Assembly: GCF_002844535.1 (NCBI RefSeq)
Contig: NZ_PJNH01000001.1
Coordinates: forward strand, 1-64,000
Origin: Halalkalibacillus sediminis
Lineage (GTDB): Bacteria; Bacillota; Bacilli; Bacillales; Alkalibacillaceae
Direction: 5' to 3'
DNA length: 64,000 bases
The position numbers and the translations under genes were made by a program. Below, one piece after another: positions 7,464-15,913 of the stretch; within the stretch, counting starts at the first letter, position 1; each line of letters starts with the position of its first letter. The notes beneath the pieces were generated by a model, which worked only from the letters and a program-made list of their open reading frames with translations, was not told where the DNA came from and made no database searches.

Positions 7464-8205
7464 GTTCGTTGTCACCGCTTGGCTTCAATCTATTGATAAA
7501 TCCTTCTGCGCTATGTTCCATTTTGTGTACACCTGTCGGATCAATTTCAATTTCCTTATAGACTCGACCATCTGCCATGACCGTTACTCTTGTACAGATG
7601 CTTTTGATTACTTCCATTTCGTGACTAACAATGATGACGGTCACGCCAAATTCTTGATTAATCCGTTGTAATACTTCGAGCACTTCCGCTGTCGTATTGG
7701 GATCAAGTGATGAGGTAGGTTCATCACATAACAACACTTTAGGCTGGTTGACAATCGCGCGTGCGATAGCGACGCGTTGTTTTTGCCCTCCACTAAGTTG
7801 ACTTGGGTACTGATTTTTCAACTCTTCCATGCCTACAAACCGCAGGCTCTCCAATACTTGTTCTGCACGGTCTGTTTTCGGAGTTTTAGCTAGTTCTAAT
7901 GGTGTGACTACATTATCGAAAACCGTTTTATTGTTTATTAAATGATACCCTTGAAAAATCATAGCTAACGACTGACGTATCTGACGTATTCGCTTTCCCC
8001 TTAAATGGTTTAGCGTTTCTCCATCGATGATCACGTCGCCTTCATCAGGATGTTCGATCAAGTTAATCATACGCAGTAATGTTGATTTCCCTGCACCACT
8101 CGCCCCAATAATACCGTGAATTTCGCCCGACTTTATACTTAACGATACCGACTGAACTGCTTCAAAAGAGTCGAACCGTTTGCTGACATTATTTAAAGTA
8201 ATCAT
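7456..8205 (-). CDS. metN: MetN-type ABC transporter ATPase lacking the NIL domain
   Basis: Energises the MetI permease. Walker A GASGAGKST, signature LSGGQKQRVAIARA and Walker B LLCDEPTSSLD are all intact. The protein is only 249 residues, whereas typical MetN is about 340 because of a C-terminal NIL (ACT-like) domain that binds methionine and shuts transport off. Here the chain ends soon after the ATPase core. Family membership is clear; a missing NIL domain suggests this system is not feedback-inhibited, or carries another substrate. ATG at 8205 with AAGGGG upstream. Confidence 0.87.
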   Translation of the reverse strand: MITLNNVSKRFDSFEAVQSVSLSIKSGEIHGIIGASGAGKSTLLRMINLIEHPDEGDVIIDGETLNHLRGKRIRQIRQSLAMIFQGYHLINNKTVFDNVVTPLELAKTPKTDRAEQVLESLRFVGMEELKNQYPSQLSGGQKQRVAIARAIVNQPKVLLCDEPTSSLDPNTTAEVLEVLQRINQEFGVTVIIVSHEMEVIKSICTRVTVMADGRVYKEIEIDPTGVHKMEHSAEGFINRLKPSGDNEHA

Positions 8206-8250
8206 AAAAAAACCCCTTCCTTAATTGAAAGGTGATTCAAAAGCATACCT

Positions 8251-8280
8251 ATTATAACTTATATTCAAGTCAATAAACAA
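8251..8280 (-). promoter_or_regulatory. promoter of the metNIQ-like operon
   Basis: Minus strand: TTGTTT (8275-8280), 18 bases, TATAAT (8251-8256), about 45 bases before the metN start. I found neither an S-box (SAM) riboswitch nor a T-box in the 450 bases upstream, although methionine transport genes of Bacillales often have one. Confidence 0.6.
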
Positions 8281-8395
8281 ACTGTTGTGTCTGTAAGGAT
8301 AGATTAGCAGAAAAGCAGACGTAATTTCGGGGGGCAGTATAGATTCTAAAGCACTCAAGAAATGATGACGTGAAGCTTCCGGAGAACAAAAGCTA
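8281..8395. other. intergenic stretch without recognisable genes
   Basis: Between the metN promoter and the tRNA-Leu remnant. No open frame, repeat or RNA structure was recognised. Confidence 0.4.
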
Positions 8396-8459
8396 ATTCA
8401 AACGCACGACACGTGATTTTGTTCCTCACAGAGTGGCGGTTCGAACCAGGCCACCGGTA
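8396..8459 (+). pseudogene. degraded copy of tRNA-Leu (3' part)
   Basis: CGCACGAC followed by a scrambled anticodon arm, then TTCCTCACAGAGTGGCGG, TTCGAACC and CCACCGGTA, which differs at only 4 of 38 positions from the end of the tRNA-Leu(CAA) gene at 5628-5709. The 5' acceptor half is missing and the anticodon loop is altered, so it cannot be functional. It sits on the other side of the metNIQ cassette from the intact gene, as expected for a duplicated attachment site or a tandem tRNA duplication that decayed. Confidence 0.8.
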
Positions 8460-8476
8460 CTTAACTTTAAAGTTTT

Positions 8477-8511
8477 AGCGCTTTGCGTATATTCGTAGAG
8501 CGCTTTTATTT
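8477..8511 (+). terminator. terminator after the tRNA-Leu remnant
   Basis: AGCGCT..GCG pairs with CGT..AGAGCGCT around a short AT loop, followed by TTTATTTTT. It is probably the old terminator of the duplicated tRNA gene. Confidence 0.65.
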
Positions 8512-8673
8512 TTCTTACACACACTTGCGGAGTCGCTGATGCATTTAAAACTTGAAAATTGCTTAGAAAACCTATATTGTGAAGGGGTGTAATTACGTTT
8601 ATTTTAATAGAAAAAAAGATTTTTAACTGAATTTGATGCGTTTAAAATATTTTAAGTGTTTGAGGGGAAGATA

Positions 8674-9474
8674 ATGCTCTACTATAAAGAATATAGATTA
8701 GCCAAAAGTGATGAATGGGTAGTGTTCGTACATGGGGCAGGTGGAAGTTCATCTGTCTGGTATAAGCAAGTGAAAGAATTCAAGAAACATTTTAATGTTT
8801 TGCTAATAGATCTAAGAGGACATGGTAAATCTAGGAACCCAATTGTCTTAAACAAGAAATATTCCTTCGATAATGTCAGTCGGGATATTATTGAAGTGTT
8901 AGACCATAAGAACATTAAGAAAGCTCATTTTGTAGGAATATCATTAGGTACTATTTTAATTAGAAACATTGGTGAAATAGATCCAAGCAGAGTTCAATCA
9001 ATGGTTTTAGGTGGAGCAGTAATCCGCTTAAATACTCGTGTAAAAACACTGATATCGCTTGGGAATTTAACTAAAAAAATAATTCCGTATATGTGGTTGT
9101 ACAAATTCTTTGCTTGGTGTTTAATGCCCAAGAAAAGACATCATGAATCGCGCATACTATTTGTTAATCAAGCAAAAAAACTGTGCCAAAAAGAATTTAT
9201 TAAATGGTTTAAGTTAACGAATGATGTAGCGCCTCTTTTAGTTCATTTCGAAGAAAATAAAGTTGATATACCAACACTGTATGTCATGGGACAAGAGGAT
9301 TATATGTTTCTCTATGGTGCACAACAAATGGTGAAAAATAGTGAACAGGCACAATTAGAGGTAATAAAGGATAGCGGTCATGTATGTAATGTAGAAAAAC
9401 CAGAGGAATTTAATGATGTCTCTATTGACTTTCTTAAAGGGATTTGTAACCAAAGGGCTGTAATGTCTTCGTAA
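8674..9474 (+). CDS. alpha/beta hydrolase
   Basis: 266-residue soluble hydrolase of the alpha/beta fold. It shows the oxyanion HGAGG motif (residues 20-24), the RGHGKS turn, nucleophile Ser90 in GISLG, an acid in GQEDYM and His in DSGHV near the end. The substrate cannot be told; related proteins include esterases and BioH-like enzymes. An upstream in-frame GTG (8656) is possible, but GAGGGGAAG lies properly before the ATG at 8674. The gene is AT-rich, stands alone and lies in the accessory-looking stretch after tRNA-Leu. Confidence 0.82.
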   Translation: MLYYKEYRLAKSDEWVVFVHGAGGSSSVWYKQVKEFKKHFNVLLIDLRGHGKSRNPIVLNKKYSFDNVSRDIIEVLDHKNIKKAHFVGISLGTILIRNIGEIDPSRVQSMVLGGAVIRLNTRVKTLISLGNLTKKIIPYMWLYKFFAWCLMPKKRHHESRILFVNQAKKLCQKEFIKWFKLTNDVAPLLVHFEENKVDIPTLYVMGQEDYMFLYGAQQMVKNSEQAQLEVIKDSGHVCNVEKPEEFNDVSIDFLKGICNQRAVMSS

Positions 9475-9520
9475 GACTGAACGCCGGTTCGACCCCTGCG
9501 ACTAATACTACATCTTTTTA

Positions 9521-9566
9521 AAAAAACTCTTGGACGTTGTTTTAAACAACATCCAAGAGTTTTTTA
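9521..9566. terminator. bidirectional terminator
   Basis: AAAAAACTCTTGGACGTTGT pairs with ACAACATCCAAGAGTTTTTT around a small AT loop (one mismatch). A and T runs on both sides let it end the hydrolase gene on the plus strand and the DUF4328-like gene on the minus strand. Confidence 0.88.
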
Positions 9567-9685
9567 TTAGGAAAACAAAAATTATTAACGTTTGTATGAT
9601 AGTCAAGGGAGAAGGATTTAAACTTAATCCCAAACCCCCATCAAAAAAGTCCCCGTCTCCAAGAAAAAAGAGGACAAAGATTATA

Positions 9686-10327
9686 TTAAGCTCCTTTGGT
9701 TTCGGTCGTTTCATCTTCATTACTAGAAAGATCTGCACCACCGATTAATCTAACCCCATTTGTAATTGACTTATATAGTCCCCAATAAGTAAGTAATAAT
9801 GCTAGGAAGACAACCTCTACAGAAAGCCATATAAAATCAGAGATAAACTCTTGAGAAGCCAACATATCATTAACTATATTGGCTAGAACTCGGTCTGCGA
9901 AAGTCAAAATATATGCAATTGGTAACAATGCCATTATTCTATCACCTATCTTAGTAAAATTAGAGTAATTACGCTGACTGAAAGTATTCGACAGGTTAGA
10001 GTGCACGTTCCAAGCACCGTACAAGTTGTAAATAGGAATTAGAAAACTCCAAACTGATTTACTTGGCCTAATGGGATAATTTAAGGTGTAATATTGCATG
10101 TCTATATGTACTTTATACATCCAAGTAAAATATATTACATACATAATAAGTAGTGAGATCAGAATAAATATATTAATTGCATGTTCCATTTGAGCAAGAG
10201 ATAGGTATAAATCATAATTGATAACATAAATAATTGTGGTGGATAAAGCAATTAATTCAGCAATAATAATCACCAGGAGAATAGTGCGCAATATTTTTCC
10301 TATTGATTCAGATGCTAGTTTTTTCAT
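9686..10327 (-). CDS. DUF4328-like membrane protein
   Basis: 213 residues with several hydrophobic segments (about residues 12-35, 48-70, 125-145 and 160-182). The pattern FTWMYKVHIDM ... SKSVWSFLIPIYNLYGAW recalls DUF4328 proteins, which share a W-x-IPI-x-N-x-W/P type core. The function of that family is unknown to me. The C-terminus is short, acidic and polar. AAAAGGTGA precedes the ATG. It is followed 22 bases upstream (minus strand) by the Lon-like gene, so the two probably form an operon. Base composition is AT-rich like its neighbours. Confidence 0.65.
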   Translation of the reverse strand: MKKLASESIGKILRTILLVIIIAELIALSTTIIYVINYDLYLSLAQMEHAINIFILISLLIMYVIYFTWMYKVHIDMQYYTLNYPIRPSKSVWSFLIPIYNLYGAWNVHSNLSNTFSQRNYSNFTKIGDRIMALLPIAYILTFADRVLANIVNDMLASQEFISDFIWLSVEVVFLALLLTYWGLYKSITNGVRLIGGADLSSNEDETTETKGA

Positions 10328-10349
10328 TCAGAATCACCTTTTCTATTTT

Positions 10350-11084
10350 TTAATTTAAATTCTCAAGAAAATTAATCGCCTCTTGTAATGTTGAGACATA
10401 TACGACTTCTAATTCTAGATCTTCTTGTCTTAAAACATTGATCGCTTTCCTTTGGTTGCTAGCTTCTCCGTAATACGCCTCATCTTTGGGTACAAAAAAG
10501 ATATCTACGCCATTTTCTTCGGCAGTTAATAATTTATAGCGTATGGCTCCCACTGACCCTACTGATTGATCCTTTTCAATTGTACCTGTTCCAGATATTA
10601 ATAAGGACTCTCCTCTTGAATAGTCCTTACTAAGCTCTTCTTCCAACAACCCAACAGCAACCATTAACCCGAAAGAATCACCATAATATTCTCTGGCCTC
10701 GTACATGATATCAGATATTCTATCTTGATTTTCAGCTTTAGGCTCATGTTCAGAGGTTAAATTAACAGCGTTTACTATGGTTTGTTCCTTATAATATTGG
10801 ACATCATTCTCGTATTCCGTGGTATAGTAATCATATTCATAATCATTAAGAGTGAGATATTCTATATCATCGTGTTGTAAGTCAAGAAAGAATTTTTCTA
10901 AGTAGTTTTCGATTATCCCTGAATGAACATATGTAAAATATACACTTCCGTCTATACCAAATTCAGTTATTGGTTCAATGTCACCTTTAGTTGTAAACTC
11001 TTCATGTATTGGTAGGAAAAGAAGAGATGAGACGATTAGTGGAATCATTAGTAATAGAATACTTATTTTAGATTCTTTACTCAT
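10350..11084 (-). CDS. membrane-anchored Lon-type (S16) protease domain protein
   Basis: One N-terminal membrane segment (about residues 8-25) is followed by an outside domain. Its end resembles the S16 catalytic domain of Lon and YlbL: GDSFGLM carries the nucleophile Ser137 (GPSAG in Lon), followed by ISGTGTI, and Lys184 in VGAIRYKLLTA completes the Ser-Lys dyad. VDIFFVPKDE matches the usual strand after it. No AAA+ ATPase or PDZ domain is present, unlike Lon and YlbL. AAGGAGG sits 20 bases before the ATG at 11084; a GTG at 11105 overlaps it and a CTG lies at good spacing, so the start is uncertain. Substrates are unknown. Confidence 0.72.
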   Translation of the reverse strand: MSKESKISILLLMIPLIVSSLLFLPIHEEFTTKGDIEPITEFGIDGSVYFTYVHSGIIENYLEKFFLDLQHDDIEYLTLNDYEYDYYTTEYENDVQYYKEQTIVNAVNLTSEHEPKAENQDRISDIMYEAREYYGDSFGLMVAVGLLEEELSKDYSRGESLLISGTGTIEKDQSVGSVGAIRYKLLTAEENGVDIFFVPKDEAYYGEASNQRKAINVLRQEDLELEVVYVSTLQEAINFLENLN

Positions 11085-11106
11085 TTTAACTTTCAGTAAT
11101 AACACC

Positions 11107-11442
11107 TCCTTACTAAACCTTTATAACTAATATATCGGGAAACACTGAATCATTTTGACAAAATTGTGAGAAATATTTACTAAAAATGAATATTGAAAGT
11201 GATATTAATACTGAATAATAATGAGCCTAGATAAAAGTATATACGTCTTATAAAATATTCAAATCTTAAATGGAGTTTCTGCATATAGGTAAGGTAGAGA
11301 ACTTATTAGTGATTATAAGATTCCTGTTTCTCGAGAGTTTATTACCTTATGGAAGAGTAACCAGGGAATAGTTCCTCATGTACATAAATCTCCAGTTTAC
11401 GGTTAAAATATAAATAACTTAACATCATTGGGAGGAATGTAC
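11107..11442. other. AT-rich intergenic region with a possible gene remnant
   Basis: No complete gene. The plus-strand frame 11293-11406 is open for 37 codons to a TAA, reading GRELISDYKIPVSREF..., with a stop just before and no start codon. It could be the tail of a decayed gene, but I do not recognise the family. Confidence 0.35.
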
Positions 11443-11553
11443 ATGACAAAAGACTCTAAAGCACCTAAAGTAAAAAGAAATGGTGAAGGTAAGCGTCCGG
11501 ATGAACAAAGAAGAGGAAAAGCTAAATCAAGTGCACGAAATACAGATAATTAA
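11443..11553 (+). CDS. small basic protein, 36 residues
   Basis: MTKDSKAPKVKRNGEGKRP is followed by a further Lys/Arg/Ser-rich tail ending in NTDN. GGGAGGA (11430-11436) is 6 bases before the ATG, and a terminator follows 30 bases after the stop, so it looks like a complete expressed unit. It is highly charged and hydrophilic with no membrane segment. It resembles the style of small spore-associated or nucleic-acid-associated proteins of Bacillus, but I cannot assign a family. Confidence 0.6.
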   Translation: MTKDSKAPKVKRNGEGKRPDEQRRGKAKSSARNTDN

Positions 11554-11584
11554 CACCCAATAAAATGGAATATATTCAATTAAA

Positions 11585-11612
11585 GCGCCTTCCAAACGGA
11601 GGGCGTTTTTTT
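11585..11612 (+). terminator. terminator after the small basic protein gene
   Basis: GCGCCTTCC pairs with GGAGGGCG around AAAC, followed by TTTTTTT. Confidence 0.85.
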
Positions 11613-11722
11613 ATTTTAACTAAGTATTTTTACCGACAAATGTAATTGCTATCTATGATAAAATAGGACAGTATGTGTGAGGACTTAAATATACAGATAT
11701 TCAACATAGGAGCGTAATAACA

Positions 11723-12913
11723 TTGAATAAAAAAGACATCGCGAATTTTCGTAAACAATTTAAATTAAATAATGATCTATTAGAAATCAGTGAAATCTTT
11801 AATGTGTACATAATGAAAGAGTCTAGTGAAATCTATCATCATCAGAGCTTATCATTTGGTTTGCTGGAAGATGAACAGAAAGAGTTATTTATGAACAACT
11901 TTAAAAAAGTGCTCACAGGTCAGTTGGATGAGAAGTTATTCGAGTTGAAATTCCAACGTGATGTAGAAAATAGCAGCCAGCTAATCCTTCACCAGGGTCT
12001 TTTAAGTAATAACACGGAAGATTGGACACATGATATGCTTCAAATCGTGGAGAAGATGTTGAAGGAAAAGCAATATGAAATGGACGTCGTTATTACGTTT
12101 ATTCGAGGGGAATACCAGAAGCCGATGAGAGCGAGCAATGAAGAGGCAGAAGAGAGTGGCAGGGATACGGTATATTCTCACCCATTCATTCTATGTAGTG
12201 TGAATAAGACGGAAGATCCGAAAAAAGAGTTACTGTTTGATTATGTAGAAAAAGAGTTCAAATATAATATTGTGGTGGATCCTATCATCAACCTCAAAGC
12301 TCCGATATCAGGATTTCTTTTCCCGAGCATCACGGATAACGCCTCAGATGTAAACCATGTGCTCTATTCTTCAGGCAAAGCGAATGAGTTGGATGAGCAT
12401 TTCATAGAAGAAGTGTTGAATGCTGAAGAGATCATGACCGCTAAAGAAGATAAAGTTGTTTTTGAGGAAATTGTAAGAAACGTAGCTGGTAATCAGATCA
12501 ATACTTCTAATCTTTCAAACGTTTACGAGGAGATTCATCGTGTGATGGAGGAGAATGAAGAAGAGGAGATACCGAAATTAGATTCTACTGATGTAGAAAG
12601 GGTCTTGAAGACCAGTGGAATAAAAGATGTTGATAAAGAAAAGGTGGATTCGGCTTTTAAGAATGTGATTGATGATGAAAAGCATGAGTTCAAAGCGAGT
12701 AGCATCGTTCCTAAATACAATTCGAAATCGATTAAAATTAAGACCAAGATAGCGGATATATCAATCAGTCCCCAAGACTTGAAGTATGTTCGTCAAGTTC
12801 AAATGAATGGGAAGCTTTCTCTAATGCTTGAAGTAGAAGAGAATACGGTTATTGATGGGTTTGAAATGATCCCAGAAGTGTTGTTCGGAAAAGCCGAAGA
12901 TAACAACGAGTGA
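11723..12913 (+). CDS. DUF4317 family protein
   Basis: 396 residues. The N-terminus (MNKKDIANFRKQFKL ... IFNVYIMKES) matches my memory of the DUF4317 family, found in Firmicutes and without a known function. No signal peptide or membrane segment is visible, so it is probably cytoplasmic. The C-terminal third is rich in Glu and Lys. It starts with TTG at 11723, with TAGGAG about 10 bases upstream. It is monocistronic, with a strong terminator following at 12981. Confidence 0.8.
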   Translation: MNKKDIANFRKQFKLNNDLLEISEIFNVYIMKESSEIYHHQSLSFGLLEDEQKELFMNNFKKVLTGQLDEKLFELKFQRDVENSSQLILHQGLLSNNTEDWTHDMLQIVEKMLKEKQYEMDVVITFIRGEYQKPMRASNEEAEESGRDTVYSHPFILCSVNKTEDPKKELLFDYVEKEFKYNIVVDPIINLKAPISGFLFPSITDNASDVNHVLYSSGKANELDEHFIEEVLNAEEIMTAKEDKVVFEEIVRNVAGNQINTSNLSNVYEEIHRVMEENEEEEIPKLDSTDVERVLKTSGIKDVDKEKVDSAFKNVIDDEKHEFKASSIVPKYNSKSIKIKTKIADISISPQDLKYVRQVQMNGKLSLMLEVEENTVIDGFEMIPEVLFGKAEDNNE

Positions 12914-12980
12914 TTATTAAAAAACGTACAATATTTCACCAAGATCAAACTGCTAAAGTCTATTAATGTATAAAATCATA

Positions 12981-13023
12981 AAACAGTAATGTGTTGATTA
13001 TTCATCACATTGCTGTTTTTTTT
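12981..13023 (+). terminator. terminator of the DUF4317 gene
   Basis: CAGTAATGTG (12984 on) pairs with CACATTGCTG, followed by TTTTTTTTT. Confidence 0.85.
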
Positions 13024-13222
13024 ATGAAATTTTATCCATAAAAGTAAATGATAATTTTAGAACATAAACCAAAATTAACTAATTATTTTAAAGATAAAAC
13101 AATGGAAATTATAATTTTTAAAATATTTTTGAATTATTTATTTTTTATTCAAAATGCCTATACACCAGTATTTCAACACGGCACAATTTGTCGAAATTTC
13201 TGAATTTAAATAAAAATCACTC

Positions 13223-13265
13223 TTGACGGATAATTATACATTAGCTAGACTTTGTTATACCAAAG
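13223..13265 (+). promoter_or_regulatory. promoter and possible GntR operator
   Basis: TTGACG (13223-13228), 17 bases, TAGACT (13246-13251). An inverted repeat CTTTG-TTATAC-CAAAG (13250-13265) overlaps the -10 end and the likely start of transcription. A GntR-type repressor encoded right downstream could bind there; this is inference from position and symmetry. Confidence 0.5.
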
Positions 13266-13304
13266 TAATAAAAAAACATAACAAGACGAAGTTTGGTGGT
13301 GTAA

Positions 13305-14036
13305 TTGATTAAGAAACCTTTGAATGAAGTAATCTTTGATGATCTTTATGAAAAAATAAAAATCAGTTATTTTGCTGTAGGTGATTCACTACCTACTGAG
13401 TATGAGATGCAAGAAATTTATGGCGTTAGTCGAGCACCCATACGCCAGGCGTTATCGAAACTGAAATCTGAAGGATTCATCACAAGAAAGCCAGGGATTG
13501 GAACAGTTGTAGCAGAAAATTCGGTGTCGGCTCCATGGACTCCAATGGGAGGATTCAGTTCACAATTCAAAGCTTCATCAGACTCCCTGTCTTGCCAAAC
13601 GTTAGATGTTTCAACAGTGATTCCAGATGAACATATAACTGAGAGTTTTCAAATTGAAAAAGACTATCCTGTAAGCAAAATTACTAGAATCAGAAAAGAA
13701 GATAGACAGCCTATATTTTTATTGAATCATTATTATTTGGATGTTGATCTTGAGAAGATCCGTCAGGCGGGGGACATTTTATACATGCGCCAATTCGCCT
13801 CGGAAGTTCTAGGTATTAATTTCGAATATGTCAAAGAGGATTTAAAAGCGGTTAATGCAGATAAGAATATTGCTTCCTTGTTAGAAGTTGAAGAAGGAGC
13901 TCCATTATTAAAAATCATGCGCTTATCCTATGATGCAGATTACAACCCCGTAGAATACGTTGAATATTTTGTTAATTCTGATAAATGGCCTTATTCAATC
14001 GTATTTTCAAAATCGGGTCAAAACTTTGAGTATTAA
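13305..14036 (+). CDS. GntR/HutC-family transcriptional regulator
   Basis: 243 residues. The N-terminal winged helix-turn-helix (residues 1-70) has the HutC pattern LPTEYEMQEIYGVSRAPIRQAL...GFITRKPGIGT. The C-terminal part (about 85-240) is a UTRA ligand-binding domain (SKITRIRKEDRQPIFLLNHYY ... PVEYVEYFVNSDKW). It starts with TTG at 13305 after GGTGGTG. It heads the cluster of TRAP transporter, creatininase and M20 genes and most likely senses their substrate or a product. The ligand is unknown. Confidence 0.88.
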   Translation: MIKKPLNEVIFDDLYEKIKISYFAVGDSLPTEYEMQEIYGVSRAPIRQALSKLKSEGFITRKPGIGTVVAENSVSAPWTPMGGFSSQFKASSDSLSCQTLDVSTVIPDEHITESFQIEKDYPVSKITRIRKEDRQPIFLLNHYYLDVDLEKIRQAGDILYMRQFASEVLGINFEYVKEDLKAVNADKNIASLLEVEEGAPLLKIMRLSYDADYNPVEYVEYFVNSDKWPYSIVFSKSGQNFEY

Positions 14037-14091
14037 ACGAGTAAGATGCCAATAGTTGACGCTAAAGCCATCTGAAAGAGGAGGGGATTAA

Positions 14092-14601
14092 ATGAGAAAA
14101 CATAGAGACCTTGCGTGGGGGCTTCGATATTTAACCAGCGCTCTACTGTTCGCAATCGTTTTTGTGACCATTTTACAGGTAGTTTTCAGGTTCGTATTTG
14201 ATAGTCCACTAACTTGGACAGACGAGATCGGACGATTCTTATTAATATGGGTTGTATTTTTAGGAGTCGGTGTCGTCTCATTTGATGATAAACACTTAGC
14301 TGTTAATATGCTTCAGGAAAATATGTCTCCTAAAGTACATTTAATCACAACACAAATCATGAGACTTATTATCATCGTTTTTCTAGTAATTGTGATCTAC
14401 ACTTCGATTGATGTGGTAAGGGTCGCACATTTGAATAGTACCGGGGCACTCGATATTCCTTATTCTTTCTGGAGAGGGGCAGCACCGGTTGGGTCGGCCT
14501 TGATGATTATTTTTACCATTTTAAGAAGCATAAATGATATTAAGGATTTCAAGAATGGCACATACGACACTGGTAGTTTGACGGAGGAGGTTGACGAATG
14601 A
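14092..14601 (+). CDS. dctQ: TRAP transporter small permease (DctQ type)
   Basis: 169 residues with four membrane segments and the DctQ signature region (TWTDEIGRFLLIWVVFLG). It forms the membrane unit of a tripartite ATP-independent transporter together with the DctM protein encoded next. AGGAGGGGA is well placed before the ATG. The last four bases overlap the dctM start (ATGA), so they are translationally coupled. The symbol denotes family, not dicarboxylate specificity. Confidence 0.9.
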   Translation: MRKHRDLAWGLRYLTSALLFAIVFVTILQVVFRFVFDSPLTWTDEIGRFLLIWVVFLGVGVVSFDDKHLAVNMLQENMSPKVHLITTQIMRLIIIVFLVIVIYTSIDVVRVAHLNSTGALDIPYSFWRGAAPVGSALMIIFTILRSINDIKDFKNGTYDTGSLTEEVDE

Positions 14602-15869
14602 TTTTTATCGTACTTTTGATCATGGTAGTTCTAATTATACTTGGTATGCCCGTTGCCTTCTCTTTAGGAATAGCTTCCATGGCTTATCTGATACTTGAAG
14701 GTATTGACCTAGGCATGGTAGCCCAAAGCATGGTGCGAGGGGTCGATTCATTCACCTTACTTGCAGTTCCGTTTTTCCTACTTGTCGGTGAGTTGATGAA
14801 CTCAGGGGGAATTACCAATCGTATCATCGATATTGCGAGAGTCATTGTAGGTCACATAAAAGGTGGACTAGCACAAGTAAATATTTTAGCCAGCGTTTTA
14901 TTTTCCGGAATTTCAGGCTCTGCTACAGCAGATACTGTGGCTTTAGGTTCTGTACTGATTCCTTCGATGGAAAGAGAAGGGTACGACAAAAAATTTGCTG
15001 CAGCTATAACAGCTGCTTCATCAATTGTCGGTCCAATCATTCCACCAAGTATCACGCTGATCATTTTCGGGATTGTAACCCAGCAGCCTATCGGACCGCT
15101 ATTAATCGCAGGTATTATCCCGGGTGCGCTATTGGCGATCTCACTAATGGTCTACACATATTTCATCGCTTCAAAACGGGGATACCCGAGTTATGAAAGG
15201 GCGACCTTTAAGCAAGCTCGTTCTGCATTTTCATCAGGTTTTCTCGCATTAATGTTACCAGTAATTATCGTTGTAGGTATTGTCAGTGGTGTTTTCACTC
15301 CAACTGAGTCAGCGGCAATTGCGGTACTTTACGGGATTATCGTTACATTCTTCTTTTATAAAAATGTCAACTTGAAGTCGTTTGTTGGTATTTTGAGACG
15401 GACGAGTTTTGATACAGCAAATATACTATTTACTTTAGCAGCAGCAACGGTATTCGCTTGGGTAGTTACACGCTCCAAGATCTCTGAAACACTTGGTGAA
15501 TTCATATTAAGCATTTCTGCAAATGAAAATGTCATCCTTGCGATGCTCGTTATCTTTTTACTTATTATCGGACTATTCATGCTTCCATCAGAAGGAATCA
15601 TCGTTTTCGCACCGATTTTAACACCAATTGTGATGCAAGTGGGTGTCGATCCGATTCACTTCGGTGTATTGATGGTAATTACATTAACCATTGGTGGTGC
15701 AACTCCACCGGTTGGAATATTGCTTTACATTGTAGCGGATATAGCGAAGCTCAAGTACACAAAGCTTGTGAAGGAAATGCTGCCTATGTATATTCCATTG
15801 ATTGTAACAGCATTCTTAATCGCATTTTTCCCATCACTAACACTATTTATCGTTGATATGTTCTTTTAA
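14598..15869 (+). CDS. dctM: TRAP transporter large permease (DctM type)
   Basis: 423 residues with about 12 membrane segments. Family landmarks include PFFLLVGELMNSGGIT, SGSATADTVALGS and AAITAASSIVGPIIPPS. It carries out ion-coupled uptake of the ligand delivered by the DctP protein encoded at 16806. The substrate is probably an organic anion, but cannot be read from the permease. Confidence 0.93.
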   Translation: MIFIVLLIMVVLIILGMPVAFSLGIASMAYLILEGIDLGMVAQSMVRGVDSFTLLAVPFFLLVGELMNSGGITNRIIDIARVIVGHIKGGLAQVNILASVLFSGISGSATADTVALGSVLIPSMEREGYDKKFAAAITAASSIVGPIIPPSITLIIFGIVTQQPIGPLLIAGIIPGALLAISLMVYTYFIASKRGYPSYERATFKQARSAFSSGFLALMLPVIIVVGIVSGVFTPTESAAIAVLYGIIVTFFFYKNVNLKSFVGILRRTSFDTANILFTLAAATVFAWVVTRSKISETLGEFILSISANENVILAMLVIFLLIIGLFMLPSEGIIVFAPILTPIVMQVGVDPIHFGVLMVITLTIGGATPPVGILLYIVADIAKLKYTKLVKEMLPMYIPLIVTAFLIAFFPSLTLFIVDMFF

Positions 15870-15913
15870 ATAACACAACAGACAATTAATACAACAACTG
15901 AGGAGAGTAATTC

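Larger units (their letters stand above)
12914..13304. other. AT-rich intergenic region before the GntR gene
   Basis: Holds the terminator of the DUF4317 gene (12981-13023) and, at its end, the GntR gene promoter and an inverted repeat. The 13024-13200 section is more than 75% A+T by eye, with no open frame of note. Confidence 0.5.

Noticed and set aside
8206-8655. S-box (SAM) or T-box leader for metNIQ
   Set aside because: None of the conserved bases of either element was found on the minus strand upstream of metN.
11293-11406. Gene on the plus strand before the small basic protein
   Set aside because: Open for 37 codons without a start codon and with a stop just before. At most it is a gene remnant.
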